Part shown: piece by piece, positions 42,456 through 54,630 of the stretch
How positions within the stretch are numbered: the stretch's first letter is position 1
Layout: every line of letters begins with the position of its first letter
Origin: Rhodotorula mucilaginosa
Taxonomy: Eukaryota; Basidiomycota; Microbotryomycetes; Sporidiobolales; Sporidiobolaceae
Assembly: GCA_034406715.1 (NCBI GenBank)
Contig: CP137864.1
Span: 2,164,821 to 2,228,820 of the forward strand
DNA length: 64,000 nt
Direction: 5' to 3'
Program-made: the position numbers and the translations under genes
The notes under the pieces: model-generated
What the model was told of the DNA's origin: nothing
Seen by the model: the letters and a program-made list of their open reading frames with translations, nothing else
Database searches by the model: none

Positions 42456-45400
42456 ATGTCTGCTACACCGCACATCCCGACGTTCCATTTCTCCCAGCTC
42501 AGCATGTCGGACCCCCCGGTGCCCTTCCTTGCGCCGTCCGACCTCGGTTCGTCGCCGACGCCGTTCGACCTCTCTGCCTCTCCTCCCCCGCCCCTGCTTC
42601 CACTGCCGCCACCGTCGACCTCGACGCGCCCGGACCGACCTCTCTTCCTCGGCATCGACTCAGGAGTCGACAGGCTCAAAGCGTGCGTGCTCGACGAAGA
42701 GATCCGTGTCGTGTGGACGGCCAAGGTCGACATTGATCAAGAGTTGCGCGAGTACGGGTGCGTCCCCGTCTCTCGCCACCATCATCGGACCGCAAGCTGA
42801 GCAGCGGGACTGCCTCGAAGGCTAACGTATGTATCGGTCCACAGCACCCGCGATGGCGTCCGAACTCGGGGCGACAGCGTCACTTGCCCCTCCGTCGTCC
42901 GCTTGCACGCGCTCGACTTGCTCCTGACCAAACTCTCGCGCGACTGCCCGGACCCTTCGCTGCTCACTCGGATCGTATGTATTTCGGGTGCCGGACAGGT
43001 GCGTCGCTGTGCCTGCCTCGATATTGAGCCGAAGCGTGCCGGAACTTTGGCGCGATTGCGAAGGTCTTGAGAGAAACTAACTCGACCACCTCTGGGCGCA
43101 CAGCCCAACGCGTTGCACTACCTCTCGCCTACCTTTGGTCGAACCCTCCGTGCCATGTCGCTCTCGCCGCACCTGAGCTTTTCCGAGCTCTTTACGCCGA
43201 TCCCGCCTTCGGAACCGCTCTTCACCGTACCGGAACCGACCACCGACGGCGACGCCTCGACGGTCGAGCACATCCGCAGGCTCGAGACTCACTTTGGTCA
43301 AGACAAGTTTGACACATCCAGTCGTCCCGCAGCCGGGGCCGAGACCCGGCCCACGAGGAGGAAGATGAGCGACGTGCTCGAAAAGGGCAGGGAGGAACTC
43401 GCGCGTCGGACGGGAGGGAGGCCGTGTCTCCGGAACCCGGTCGCGCAGCTCATGAAACTCCTCGAGGACGACAAGGACCGCGTCGAGCAGGAGAAGGAGT
43501 TTGTCCGCGACAACAAGCCGGCCACGTTGGGCTTGCTCGACCGGACTGAGCGGATCGTGCTCGAAAGCGGTCTCCTCGCGAGCGTCTTTCTCGGCAGGTG
43601 AGCGTCTCTCTTCTTGGCGCTCTATATTGGGGCTTGTGTACAGTCTTCGAGTCCGGAGCGCGGGTCATAGAAGGTGCTGACTGCATCGTTACCTGTGGAT
43701 GCACAGATTCGCTCCGCTGGACGGCTCCGACGCGTGCACCACGGGCATCTTCAACCCGTTCCTCGGCGAATGGCACGACGACATCCTTGCGTTCGTCGCT
43801 GGAGAAGGGGATCCAGCCGGAGGGGAGAAACTTGCGGCGTTGTTGGGAAAACCAAGCACTGACGGAGGGAAAGCGGTGAGTTTTCCGAACGTTTCGACAT
43901 GGGGCGCGACACCCTACGATTTCGCTTCGGACAAGAAGAGCGACCTCATCGATACTTTGCTCGCACAGCTCGGCACCATTTCGCCTTACTTTGTCAAGCG
44001 CTTCGGATTCAGCCCGAGTGAGTTTGTCTCTTTTCTCCTCCACCCCTCTCCCACTGCGTCTTGACCGCACCCTGTGCCCGCCACCGCAGCTTGCTTGATC
44101 TCTCCCTTTACCGGCTCCGAGGCTGCCGCAGCTCTCGCCTACCCGCTCTCGCCTCGCCGTGGCGATGTCCTCATTTCGCTCTGCGGCGTCGCCGAAACCG
44201 ACTCGCTGATCGCGCCTGTCGATGGCGCGGACTACACGACGAGCCAGGACTGGAGCATGGTCCTGAATCCGGCGACGGGTGGGCTGGGCAACCGCACGCA
44301 CGAGCTGCAGCGGTCGGGCCTCTTCCCGACCGTCCTCACTCAACATGATGAAGATGACGCCGGCGGCGGCGGCGACGAGGAAGAGGACCCTACCTTCTTT
44401 GCGGTGGTGCAGTGAGTGATTCCTTCCGGAGCACGCCCCGCAGGTACTCGTGCTGATCGAACGCTGCCGAACGGACAGGAACCGCGACGCCGGCATCGGA
44501 CGCGCTTTGCTCCGCGACTTGTACTGCAACGGCAAGTGGGACGTCTTTACGCACTTTAGCGCCATCAGTCCCCATGGAGGTACCATCGGGTGAGTCGTTC
44601 ATCCGGCCTGTTTCGTGATCATGTTGTCCTCGGGACACATCTCTCGCGGACATTAGTTTTGATAACAGTTCGACCCACAGCATCGACGAAAAGTACTTTG
44701 CCTACTTCTTCCCGCACCGCGAAGCGAGTCTGGCGCAAGGGTTCCTCCGCTTCGTGGCCGGCGCGCGGACGCCCGAGTTTTCCGACCGCAAGATCAACCC
44801 GCGCTTGCTCCTCGAGTCTCAAGGTGCGCATGGTTTCGGGTCGCACACCTTGATTTTCGTCAGCTCGGTCTCAATACACACGTCCTGACTAAGTGGCGTC
44901 ACCCCACTGTCGCAGTCATGACCCTCCGGATCGGACTGGGCCGCCTGCTGCGCGCGATGCAGTCTCCGGCCGAACGAGCTCGCGACGGCATCCGCCCCTT
45001 TGACGCCGTCGGCTTTCAAGCACTCTCGCCAGAGACGACCGCGAAGCGTCTCGTCCTCGTCGGAGAAGCGGCGCCGAACGAAGCCATTGCTTCGGTCGTC
45101 TCGTCCGTCTTTTGCGCGCCGGCTTTCATGCCTTCTCCCCTCGCTGAGGTCCAGGACCCGTCTTCGAGGAGCGGAGTCCTCTCCATCGACAAGACCAACC
45201 CGGCCGCGCTTGGCACCGCGTACAAAGCCGCTTGGACTTTTCACCGCGCGACGACGGACAGTCGCGTCTCGTTCCAAACGTTTCTGCGCCGCGCGATCGA
45301 GGCGACGACCGAAGCCGACTCCCGCATCCAGTCGCAAGCTCAAGTTGTCGAGGGGCCGTCGGAGCCGTCGCACGCGGGAACGTTTGCCTCGTCTTCGGCC

Positions 45401-45835
45401 ACTTCGGGTCCGGCTCCGTCGTTGCTTTCGCTCGGTGGCCCGGACCGCTCGCATCTCTCGACGGCGGGGTCCTCCTTGACGCCTTACGAGATTTTGCGGC
45501 GCGAAGGCTACAAGCTCGGCTACGGCGAAGCGAGTCAAGACCGGCCTCTGGGCGGCGAACGTGCGGGTGGCGAAACTGGCGGCGGCGGCGAAGAAGACAC
45601 ACCTGGCTTGACGTTGATGGCCGTACCGGACAAGAACCTGCACAAGTACTATGCGAGCAGTGAGTCTGTGCTCCGGCGTGTCGCTCATCAGCCTTTCGCT
45701 CCTGGTCCCGCTTTTTGGCGTCGGTTCGAGATGAAGCTGTCACCGAGCACTGACCTTTTCACGTTTCACGCCCGCTGTCCAGTGCTCCCCGAGTTTGTCC
45801 GCCTCAAGCGGTGCGCCCTCAAAGGTCTGGTCTGA
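42456..45835 (+). CDS. XKS1: D-xylulokinase, FGGY carbohydrate kinase family
   Basis: Nine exons (42456-42757, 42845-42998, 43104-43597, 43707-44017, 44090-44411, 44479-44589, 44681-44823, 44916-45659, 45783-45835) give 877 residues. The N-terminal half has LFLGIDSGVDRLKACVLDE (phosphate 1 loop) and CISGAGQ, and then DACTTGIFNP with the catalytic-type Asp. The C-terminal half has GDVLISLCGVAETDSLIAPV, HPKTHEL-like NRTHELQRSG, VFTHFSAISPHGGTIG and ALSPETTAKRLVLVGEAAPN. The enzyme makes xylulose 5-phosphate for the pentose phosphate pathway. It is clearly longer than the usual 570-620 residues: there is a 60-residue Pro/Ser N-tail and inserts near residues 200-300 (a charged helix) and 740-800. 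I take it as xylulokinase rather than glycerol kinase from the IDEKYFAYFFPH segment. Confidence 0.82.
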
Positions 45836-46568
45836 AATCCTGGAGCATCTCAGTCGGTTTGTCACCTCGCCCTCTTGTCGCCCTGTTCTCTTCTTGACCG
45901 TCTCGCTTTCCCTCCGCTTTCAACTGCCCCTGTCTTCTTTTCGCGTGCTTGGATTCGAAGAAGTTTAGCTACCCTGTTGACGTAATACAAATGTGTATAC
46001 GCTTTGAATAGGGGCGTGGTTGACCGTGTTCCCTCTTCATGAGTGACTTTGCAATCCTTGTCGTCGCCGTGAAGCAGTTTTGCTTTTCCCCCTTCCACTG
46101 TGTCGCTGTTTACGCTACAGCGCGACGCCTGTAGCTACTTTCTGGCAAGCGGATGCCTTGACTTTGAGCTTCGCAGACTTCGACTTTGCTGCGTCCGTCG
46201 CCTCCGCTCCATCGTGCCCGCTCTTCCAACAAGTCGACACTGCTCGAGCTCTCACCCGTGCGCTATACGCTGCGTATAAGGACGAAAACAGCTCCAGGCG
46301 AGTGGATTCGGACCTCTACTGGCTCAGCTCTTCGCCCTCGCTCTGTGCACGCCCCTCTCCGACGTCTTCGACGCGTCCGATTTCAGGTTGTCACAGTCTC
46401 CCACGCGGACCCGGATCGACGCATTCGGCTTTGATCGAGAGTCCAACAGTAGGGCCGCATGGAGGTCCCGTCGCTCTGAGGTACGTCATGCTCTCTCGTC
46501 ACCACGTACGCATTCCCCAAGCGCCACAAGGCTGACACGAGCGTCGACTTTACAGCCGTTTCCTGCCA
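45836..46568. other. intergenic, promoter of the Byr4/Bfa1-like gene
   Basis: A 733-base gap. Open frames at 46080-46535 lack any family resemblance and have no in-phase donor to the next gene. Confidence 0.45.
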
Positions 46569-49500
46569 ATGCCGACTGCACCGACGCACTCGAAAAAGAT
46601 GGCCATCATCGCGGATGCACTGTCCCCGCCGCTTGACAAGCAGGACGCGCGATCTGACCGTGCAAAGTGATTCAGAGCTGGTGAGCGGTCAAGGCCTCTA
46701 GAGATGTCTAGGACTGGCCGAGGCGCTGACCTATCGCACCGCTCTCGCACTCGCAGTGACTTCAGAGTCGTGGGATGACGACTTTGTATTCCGGCCAGCT
46801 GAACCGTCCTCGTCATCAAGATGGAGCGGCTCGTCTCTGCCTTGCGACTTTTCTCCCACGTCCACATCTACGACTTCTCGCCGTCTTTCTGCTGCCCCGA
46901 CAGATCGTGGTCCGCTCAACGGCCACAAGACGCAACTGCCCCTGTTGGCCACCCGAACAGCTCGCCATCGCGAATCGAAATGGTCTCTCGCTTCGGCCGA
47001 CTGGACTGCTTGGCCCGACCCAGACGCGACCATAACGCCTTCAGGTCGCAGTACATCCAGATCGACCACTCATGTACATGTGGCGCCTTCCTCGAGCAAG
47101 ACGCGGCGACTGCAGCCGTGCTCGTCTCCAAAATTCGCATCTTCGCCTCCGTTCACCGCTCAATCTCATCCTTGCCCAGCTTCTGCCGATGCCGAAGTGT
47201 GGCGCTCGTCATCCCCGACCCCGGCGGAAGACATCTCCTCCAGTCTGACGACTCGCGAGGACGATCTCGCAACCGAATCGGACGGCGAAGTGGCGGTCGC
47301 TGCGTCCGAGGTCGAATCGAGGTCGAGGTCGAGGTCAAGGCCAGCACCACCTCTACGGAGCTTCGGGACGAGGTGCAAAGCGACGCGCAGGGTCGTCCGG
47401 TCCCACTCAGGAGAGGGTGATGCTCGACCGGCCTCAGTCGAGGCGATATCGGCTGTCGAAACACCAGGTCGGAACTCGAGCCAGGTTTCGTTCGCACCGA
47501 CAGAGTCCGACTCTGCTGTCCATGCTTCACGCATCGACTTCACTCAGTTCGTCGGACCGGGTGCCGCCTTGTCGCCACCCTCGTCGTCGTATAGCCGGAA
47601 GCGCAAACTCGTCAAAAAGCGGCCGCCGGAACAACAACAAACCGTCACGGCCTCATTGTCTGCCCTGGCACTCTCCACCGACGGCACGAGCGAGAGACCG
47701 CTGCTGGCTCCGTCAAGCTTTTCGACTTCGTCTGGAGACAGCGCGCGACCCGTCTTGGGTCGGGCGCCGTCCGAACGACCATCCGCAGACCCGACTCGGT
47801 CCGACCGACCGCTTGCAGTTCCGACTCGGCCTTCCCTCCATCCACAAAAGCCGCGCACACCTCGCACTCGATCTGTGACGACGCCGGCACGATCCTCGGG
47901 TGCGACAATCGTAATTGAAAAGGATTGGATCGGCGTCGAGTCGTTCCCGCCGCCGGTGCGGGCATCGCCCTTCGCTGCTCCAGACCGCCGACCATCTTTG
48001 CGTCTCCTGCGCGATCGGTCGGCTTCTGGGACCAAAGGCGCCGTCCCGCTCCCGACTTCGCATGAGGGAGACCGGCACGGCGCTCAAAACGCCCCGCCCT
48101 CGAACGGTATCGGATCTGGACGACTTGCGCGCTTTCTCGGCCGCTCAATCTCCGGTCCAGCCGTCAACTGCAGCAGCAGAGTATCGAGTCCGGCTCCTAC
48201 AGTTGAGCCGAACCGGCCGTCCCTGCTTCGGCGATCCTCTCGCAAGCTTCGACCGGAACTGCCCGAGGCGAACTCTTCGATTTCTCGGTCGGCGAGCTGG
48301 AGTCGTTCGATCGGCAGGACGCGCTTCTCTCTCGACCGACATGGACGATCGTCGCCACCGCCAGTGCCACCCATGCCGCCTCTCGAACAGCTGCCTCGCT
48401 CGAGTTATTCAATCTTTGCGAAATCGGGGCGCTCATCCTCCCGATCAGATCACCCTCCCGTCTCTTCCATCCCTATCGAGCCGACAGTGTCAAGCCCACC
48501 TTTACCACCATCGTCTACTCCCACACGCTTTGATCAACTCGGCTCGACGGCTCACGGCTCGCACGAGATCAAAGGTGCCGCGACTCGAAGTCGGCCTCGT
48601 CGAGTTTCTCATCGTCCCTCGGCCTCGCCGCCTTCCATGCCGTCCTTCGCAATGAAGTCACACACGTCGGTCACACCGCCAGTGGCGACCGGTTCAGCTT
48701 CCCAGACGAACGAAACTTCCCACGGTATCGCTGAGCCGATGCCAGCGTCCAAGCATCCCGTCGGATCGGAGAGCATGCGCAGATACACATTGAGCGACCT
48801 CAGAATCCCACTCCGAATCGCCACAACGCAGAAAAAGATTCAGGAGGATCTCGAGAGGGTCAAGCAGTTTGCGGTGGCTATCGAGGGTGAGTCGGGTTCT
48901 CGTCTGAGTCGGGTTCTCGTCTGCGGGCAGGCAAAAACTGACAGCGACTCCTCCCCAGAGCTGAAAGCAATACGGATCCGTTATGACGCGATCAAGGTCA
49001 ACTTGTCGGCACCCGCACTATGCTGGGAACAGGCACAGGCTTTGATCAACCTCGCAGATGGCGAGTCGATCAAACCGGAGCAAGAAGCGAGTGCAGGCGC
49101 CAGATCACGGAGTGGGAATGACGTCCCAACCAACTCGACTGCAAGTCCAAGAGCATCTTCGCTGGAATCGACCGCGAGTGTTGCCGCTCGTCAGCACGAG
49201 ATGCTGCGTCGAGTTTTCGCCGCGTCCGACGAGAAGAAGGGCGCCTCCTTACCAGCTCGAGCTCCGCCGATTTCTCGGCCTGCACTCGCAGTTCTGACTG
49301 ATCAGAGATCGGTGCCAACTTTGTCCGGAGCGGCCTTGTCTGCTCCGGAGGTCATGCTCGCCTCGTCCCCCGGCCGGCAGACCAGCTTTCGCTTTCGGCG
49401 TCTGATCTTCCCTCTCCGGTCAAAGCCGAGACGGGATATCGCTGTCGAGCCGTCCTTTCTGACATGCCAACACTTTCTGCCACCTCAGATACAGAACCCG

Positions 49501-49709
49501 GACGAGGTGCCGAATTGGACAAAGACTCTGACGGAGAGGATTGGGATCGCGAGTTTGGATTTTCGGAGGGTGTCGAGCAGGACTACGCACAGTCACTCTA
49601 TCTTGACGGCAAGATGGCTTTGACATCTGAGGGAATGCCGCTGCTTCTCGCCAAGGCGACCGAACTGCGGCAGGCATGCCTGCGCGAGCTCGCTCTTTTG
49701 CAAAACTGA
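46569..49709 (+). CDS. large disordered protein with WDDDF motif, Byr4/Bfa1-like (tentative)
   Basis: The main exon begins at 46757 after an acceptor (CTCGCAG) and starts TSESWDDDFVF. It runs to 48886, is followed by an intron to 48958, and a third exon leads into a last one ending at 49709 (DGEDWDREFGFSEG, then a helical end LLLAKATELRQACLRELALL). The paired WDDDF and DWDREFGF motifs and an RCKATRRVV segment recall the Byr4/Bfa1 part of the mitotic-exit GAP, which sits on spindle poles. Overall similarity by eye is weak. The start is uncertain: either Met at 46569 joins in phase through a weak donor at 46660, or the start codon is itself split (A at 46666, TG at 46757). The junction before the last exon (about 49405-49487) is also ambiguous. 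Confidence 0.5.
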
Positions 49710-49770
49710 GCCGGTTCCTCTCCCCATCCAGCATCGTAGCCTTTATTTGTCTGCAACAAACATCTAGCAT

Positions 49771-51217
49771 CTAGTACTTGCTCGGATGAACGAGCAGTGT
49801 GCCGCCATCGACGAGGATCGATTCGCCGTTGATGAACCGGTTCACGACGAGTGCGAGCGCGGCGGATCCGATGTCTTTGGCTTGGCCGGATCCGCCGACT
49901 GGAGTCGTGAACCCGAAATCATCGGATTCCATGGTGCCTGTTTGTGGGAAAAGACCCTGCTGGTGAGCTTGCTGATTCCGCCACCGCCGGGAGATTCAGG
50001 CTGCTCACCCTGCTTGGAGGAGATGCCGTACTCGTTGACAGTGCCTGGGGCGCTCATGCCCTGTGCCCAATGTTGCCGTTAGCCTGTAGCTTGACTCGAA
50101 ACCATCTTTAAGGCTTCGACTCACCGTCACGAACCAGCCAGGTGAGAGTGCGTTGACGCGGACGCCAATTTTGAGGAAATCGTGCGCGAGCAACGACGTC
50201 AAGTGGCCCGTCGCGCCCTTGGAGAGTAAGTACGGGTAGTTGTGACCGCCAGTGGCCGGGTCCTGTTTCGATGCAGCTTGTGGGTTCAGTAGGCGGCGCG
50301 TTGGGGAAGCTGTTTTCGCGGGCTCAGACCTTGGTCCAGCCGTTCATGGAGACGGTGTTGATGATCTGCGGCTCGAACTTGTCGCCATATGGAGCCTTGG
50401 ATGTGGAGGCGACCAAGAGAGGCAAGAAGGCGCTCGAGAGGAAGTATGGACCGAGGCTGGGCGTGATGGTGCTGGTGTGAGTGGCGAAGACTTTTGCTGC
50501 CTTGGGCGAAAGGGCACTCACGTGTTGACTGCATAGACCCTGCATGCTTACTTGTCAGTCAGGGATACCTTGTCTTCAGAGCGCGTGGCAGAAGGGCGAC
50601 GCACTTTTGAAAGTCGTCGTCCGTCAGGGAAGAGTACGATTCTTTGAACGCATCTCCGGACGGTTCTTTCGGAGGTTCGGCCGACCCGCCCATGATTCCG
50701 GCATTGTTGAACAGGACCGTGACGTAAGACTCGTGCTGTGCAATGGCCTTGACCATGCGTTCGGCGGCGTCCTGCATGGGGACTACGTCAACCTTTCCCG
50801 GCGTTTCTTCAAATGCGAGTCCGAACTCACCCTGCTGCTGCAGTCTCCCTGAACCCCAATCATCTTGCCTCGACTGCCACTGTCTTGTGCAAGCTTGGAG
50901 TAGCGGTCCGCGATTGCTTTGGTTTGCTTTTCGTTGAGGTCGACGATGTACACTGTTGCGTGGTTTGCGAGCAGGACGGACGAGATCATGAGTCCGATGC
51001 CGGAGGCTCCGCCTGTTGGGGGTTGCGCGGTCAGTCTTTTCGCGTCCACTGCATCTGTGGCATGGATCGTGCATAGGTCCTTCGGCTCGTGACGACGGAG
51101 TCTGGTAACTTGCAAAGTGGAGGCGGACTGACCGGTGACGACTGCGACGAGGCCGGTCAAGTCGTACATCGACGAGGCGTTGAGCTTGGCGAGATTGGGC
51201 ACTCCGTTGTCTGTCAT
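49771..51217 (-). CDS. short-chain dehydrogenase/reductase (SDR)
   Basis: Eight exons on the minus strand (51217-51133, 51012-50831, 50771-50605, 50539-50522, 50471-50330, 50262-50125, 50060-50009, 49937-49771) give 316 residues. Classical SDR motifs appear: TGGASGIG (cofactor loop, about residues 28-35), VYIVDLN (acidic residue after beta 2, favouring NAD(H)), LFNNAG (about 109-114), YLLSK (catalytic Tyr and Lys, about 209-213) and VRVNALSPGWF. The C-terminus NGESILVDGGTLL is typical. Substrate is unknown. Exon 4 is only 18 nt and carries KVYAVNT, a conserved stretch. The stop codon lies 61 bases from the stop of the convergent Byr4-like gene, so 3' UTRs must overlap. Confidence 0.88.
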
Positions 51218-51545
51218 CTTGTCTCCGTTGCGTGCGTATGGAGGTGTCTAAGCGGAGGAGAGAGAGAGCGTCGGCAAAAAGTGGGGCTCGCAGCTCGCAT
51301 CCCGATCAGCAGAGCTCAAGTTGGCTCAAGCGGTGACGTCGACACAAACTGGAACGGCTGTCTTTAAGGCTACACGTTGACCTTTTCCCGCCCAGGGATC
51401 AAGGTGCATCTTGCCTGCATAGGCTCTGCTGCGCCAACCATTCGACCCGGAAATTCTCATCGCATCCGATCGGATCGCTTCCGCGCGAAGCATAAGCAGC
51501 AGCTCTTCCAGCTTCCTCGCTCTCATAGCTCTCAAGACGACGACG
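51218..51545. other. bidirectional intergenic region
   Basis: A 328-base gap between the divergent SDR and SPC1 genes. A short GA-rich run at 51261-51270 is the only feature. Confidence 0.5.
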
Positions 51546-52078
51546 ATGGCCTTGCACGCGCAGCTGGATGCGCTCAAGCAGTCGCTAGAGGGGAAAATCG
51601 TGAGCCAAGAGATTCCAGTCGAGGTCATTTCGTGCAGCGATGTGAACTGACACGACTCCTCTCAGGACTTTGTCGGCCAGGACCTCGTCGAGCAGCGAGC
51701 ACGGCACATGCTCTGGACCGCAGCGGTGAGCAGCGTGCTCCCGGAGTGTCTATCTGACTGCAGAGCTGACCGATTGCTGTGCACGTGACAGGTCGTCTCG
51801 TTCGTGGTCGGGTTCGCGTTCCAGTCGCTCAAACTCACGCTCGGCTTGTTCGGACTCGGGGTTGTCGGCTGCCTGGCGGTGAGTGCCCCCACATCGACCG
51901 TTCGAACGTTTTGACGCGCGAACTGACAGCGTGTCGAATCCGCGGCACTTAGATCACGCTGCCGCCCTTGCCGGCCTACACGGCCCACCCCGTCAAGTGG
52001 CTCCCGACCTTGGACCAGTACGGCGAACCTCTATCACCGTCTCTAGGAGCCGCAGACGAGACGAGGAAGGATCGGTGA
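51546..52078 (+). CDS. SPC1: signal peptidase complex subunit 1
   Basis: Four exons (51546-51599, 51666-51725, 51792-51878, 51953-52078) give 108 residues. The family pattern is clear: DFVGQDLVEQRARHMLW (amphipathic lead-in, like the yeast DYEGQKLAEQ), two hydrophobic spans (VVSFVVGFAFQSLKLTL and LGVVGCLAITLPPLP) and the closing YTAHPVKWLP. SPC1 is a small ER-membrane subunit of the signal peptidase, which guards transmembrane segments from cleavage. Size is normal, with a short charged C-tail. Confidence 0.93.
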
Positions 52079-52257
52079 CCGCGCAGGTTTCGAAGTTCCG
52101 TGTTTTTTCTTCCCGTTGTAACAAGTTCTCTCCACACCGCGACTCTTTGAGACTGTCCCTTCTCTTTTCGAGGCCGCGAGGGTATGCTATGCAAGGAAAG
52201 GAAACCCGATGAGGGAAGGGATAAAATGAGACCCAAAAAGAGACCGACGACGGACGG

Positions 52258-54238
52258 TCACACCCGACTTGGAATGTCGACGATCGGCGCGACCTGGATC
52301 AGATCCGGAGTCGGCCAGCCGTTCCCACCACCACCACCTTCCTTGCTGTTACCCCCGCTGCTGCTGTTCCTCAGCGCCGCGAGTTCGTACTCTTCCTGAG
52401 CGCGCAGCCTCGCTTCGCTGTCGCCCTTTTCCGACCACGACACGGCCCCGCTTCCATTCGAAGAGCCCGCCACTGTGGCCACGATGGGCGCCTCATCGCC
52501 CGCGACGACTTCGCTCCCCGCGCCCTTGCGCACCGCCTCCCACTCGATCCGCAAATAGACCCAGATCCATCTCCGGACGACCTCGAGCAACTCGACGAGG
52601 AACACGCCCGCCTCGACTTCCTGCGCCGAGTGGAGGTGACTCGACAGCTTTAAGGACCACGTCAGGCGGAGGATCAAGTCGAGGAGGATGCAGAGGTAGT
52701 AGATGGACGGGTCGGGGAGGAGGAGGATCGGGCGCAGGAACGGGAACGACAGGTTCGGCGACGTGGCGGTCGAGAAGGCGCGAGTGTGCCCGTGTCCTGG
52801 GCCGCGGGGCGTGATGCGCGCCGACGGGACCGCCGCGGGGATCGGTTTCGGTATTGGCATTGGCGAGTGCGGGCGCGAAGGCGGTGGTGGGTACAAGGTC
52901 GAGAGATGTTGCGGGGATTCGTCCTCGGGTTGTTGTTGTGGTGGTGCTTGCACTGCGAGTGATCGGACGCGGTGATGGCTCGGGCCGCCACTCAGGCTCG
53001 AGTTTCGCGAGGCGAGTCGCGCGTTCGAGTTCGAGTTCGAGGAAGAGGGGTGGTGGTGGTGGTGGTGGTGGTGGTAGTGGTGAGTGCTGCCAGCTGGCGG
53101 ATGGATGAAGGCGTACGAGACGGCGGGGGAAGCCGACCACCCGGACGGCGTGAGGAGCGAGAGTCCCCAGTCGTTGGTGACGTCCCACCAGAACGAGTAC
53201 AGGCTGTTGATCAAGACGGCCGCGATCCACAAGTTGAACAGGGTCGTCCTGCCGATCCAGCGCTCGCCCGCTTCGTGCACTTCCTCGTCCGGGTCGAACG
53301 GGTCGCCGATGATGGTCTGCATGGCGGAAAAGACGATGACGGGGAACGCGGTCGCGTACTTGAGGGCGTTGAGGAGCGAGCGGCGCGGCGTCGGCGTCGA
53401 GCCGGTGTAGACTTCGGACAGGCATTGGCGGAACCGGAAGATGTACGGGAGGCTGTGCGGGGGGGTAGGTTAACAAACGAAGGGGATAGGCTTTTTTCTG
53501 ATCTCGGATATCATCGAGACCAGGAACGCACGAAGTCATAAAGGGGACGCCCCATACGCGCTTGCACTCGTCGGCGACGAGTTGGACTCCGCGGCCTTCG
53601 ACGACGAGGCAGCCTGCGATCCAGACGTCGCCGAGGACCTTGGCGGACGAGGTGAGGATGTCGGCGAGGATAATGTCGCAGAACGGGACGGCGGCATTCA
53701 GACTCGGCGAGACGACGCGGCGGAGGGCCCTATGGTGCGGGGGGTGGTCAGTGCATAGTAGGAAGAGGGCTATCAGACACGTGGATGCTCACCTGAGGAA
53801 GCGGAAGCGGTCTCGCTGGTAGAGGGCCTTTCCGGGCCAGGCGACGGCGGCTGCGGCGACGACGAGGAAGACGGCGGGCAGGACGCGCCAGTGGATGGCG
53901 GCGTCGGCTTCTCCTCCGGCGGCGGCGCGGAAGGCGAGCCAGCCTGCGGCGGTCCACGCGAAGGCGACCGCTCCGAGCGAGTACAGCGGCGGGTAGACGG
54001 TGGTCGGGTGGACGAACGTGGTGGCGGCGGCGGCCGCGGCGGTTGGCTGCTCGAGGCGGATATCGAGCACGCACGCCGTGTCGATGCCCAACTTGGTGAG
54101 GATGTGCAGGTTGGTCGCGAATCCGACGACGGTGATGGTCGAGAGGAGCAGGATCCGGAACGGGAGCGGGTACCGGAGCCCAAACTCGCTCAGGGCGTGG
54201 TGCGGCGCTTCGAGCACGGGCGGGATGTCGATGTCCAT
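52258..54238 (-). CDS. ERD1: EXS-domain membrane protein Erd1
   Basis: Three exons on the minus strand (54238-53793, 53729-53532, 53452-52258) give 612 residues. There are about seven hydrophobic spans. EXS-domain marks include FCDIILADILTSSAKVLGD, SLPYIFRFRQCLSE, ALKYATAFPVIV, INSLYSFWWDVTNDWGL, and a late LILRLTWSLKL followed by FLVELLEVVRRWIW. In yeast Erd1 works at the Golgi in phosphate recycling and retention of glycosyltransferases. An insert of about 120 residues with a run of eight His, Ser/Asn and Pro/Arg-rich stretches lies inside the domain after the WDVTNDWGL motif. A Met 39 codons upstream (54355) is in frame but encodes a basic, unlike-family tail. Confidence 0.88.
53050..53075 (-). 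repeat. (CAC)n trinucleotide run encoding poly-histidine
   Basis: A GTG repeat on the + strand, read as CAC on the minus strand, encodes eight His in the ERD1 insert. Confidence 0.9.
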
Positions 54239-54630
54239 CCTGCGCTGCCCCCGCCGCTGCGTCGCTATAATGTCGGAATGGTCGCCGTCGTGGTGGTCGA
54301 TGGGCCCGCTCTCTCGGCGGTGCGGTCTCGTGCGGGGCGGACTGATTCGGCGCACGCTCCGGACTGATCAGGAGCTTGTATTTTGTGCGCGAGCTGCAGC
54401 GTATAGGGCTGGTGAAGCGTCGCTGGTCAAGGTCAAGTCGGCGGCTGAGAATTTCTCGCCGAAGTTGCGCGTGTCTCGCGCTCTCTCCTTTGTTTCGAAG
54501 ACCGGAACGCGTCGCACGACAGGCTTGGACTTGCTCACTGTGGCTGCCCGCATGCCCCCCGGCGCTCCTGCGCTTGTGCTAAATTGACCCGACGACTCCC
54601 CCGCATCTCGGATCTGCTGCAGCCTGGCCA
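54239..54630. other. bidirectional intergenic region
   Basis: A 392-base gap between divergent ERD1 and the tail-anchored protein gene. Nothing recognisable. Confidence 0.5.

Noticed and set aside
50783-50830. 24-nt intron between exons 2 and 3 of the SDR
   Set aside because: Too short. A 59-nt intron (50830-50772) with a TTGAC branch site and a CAG acceptor fits the family sequence better.
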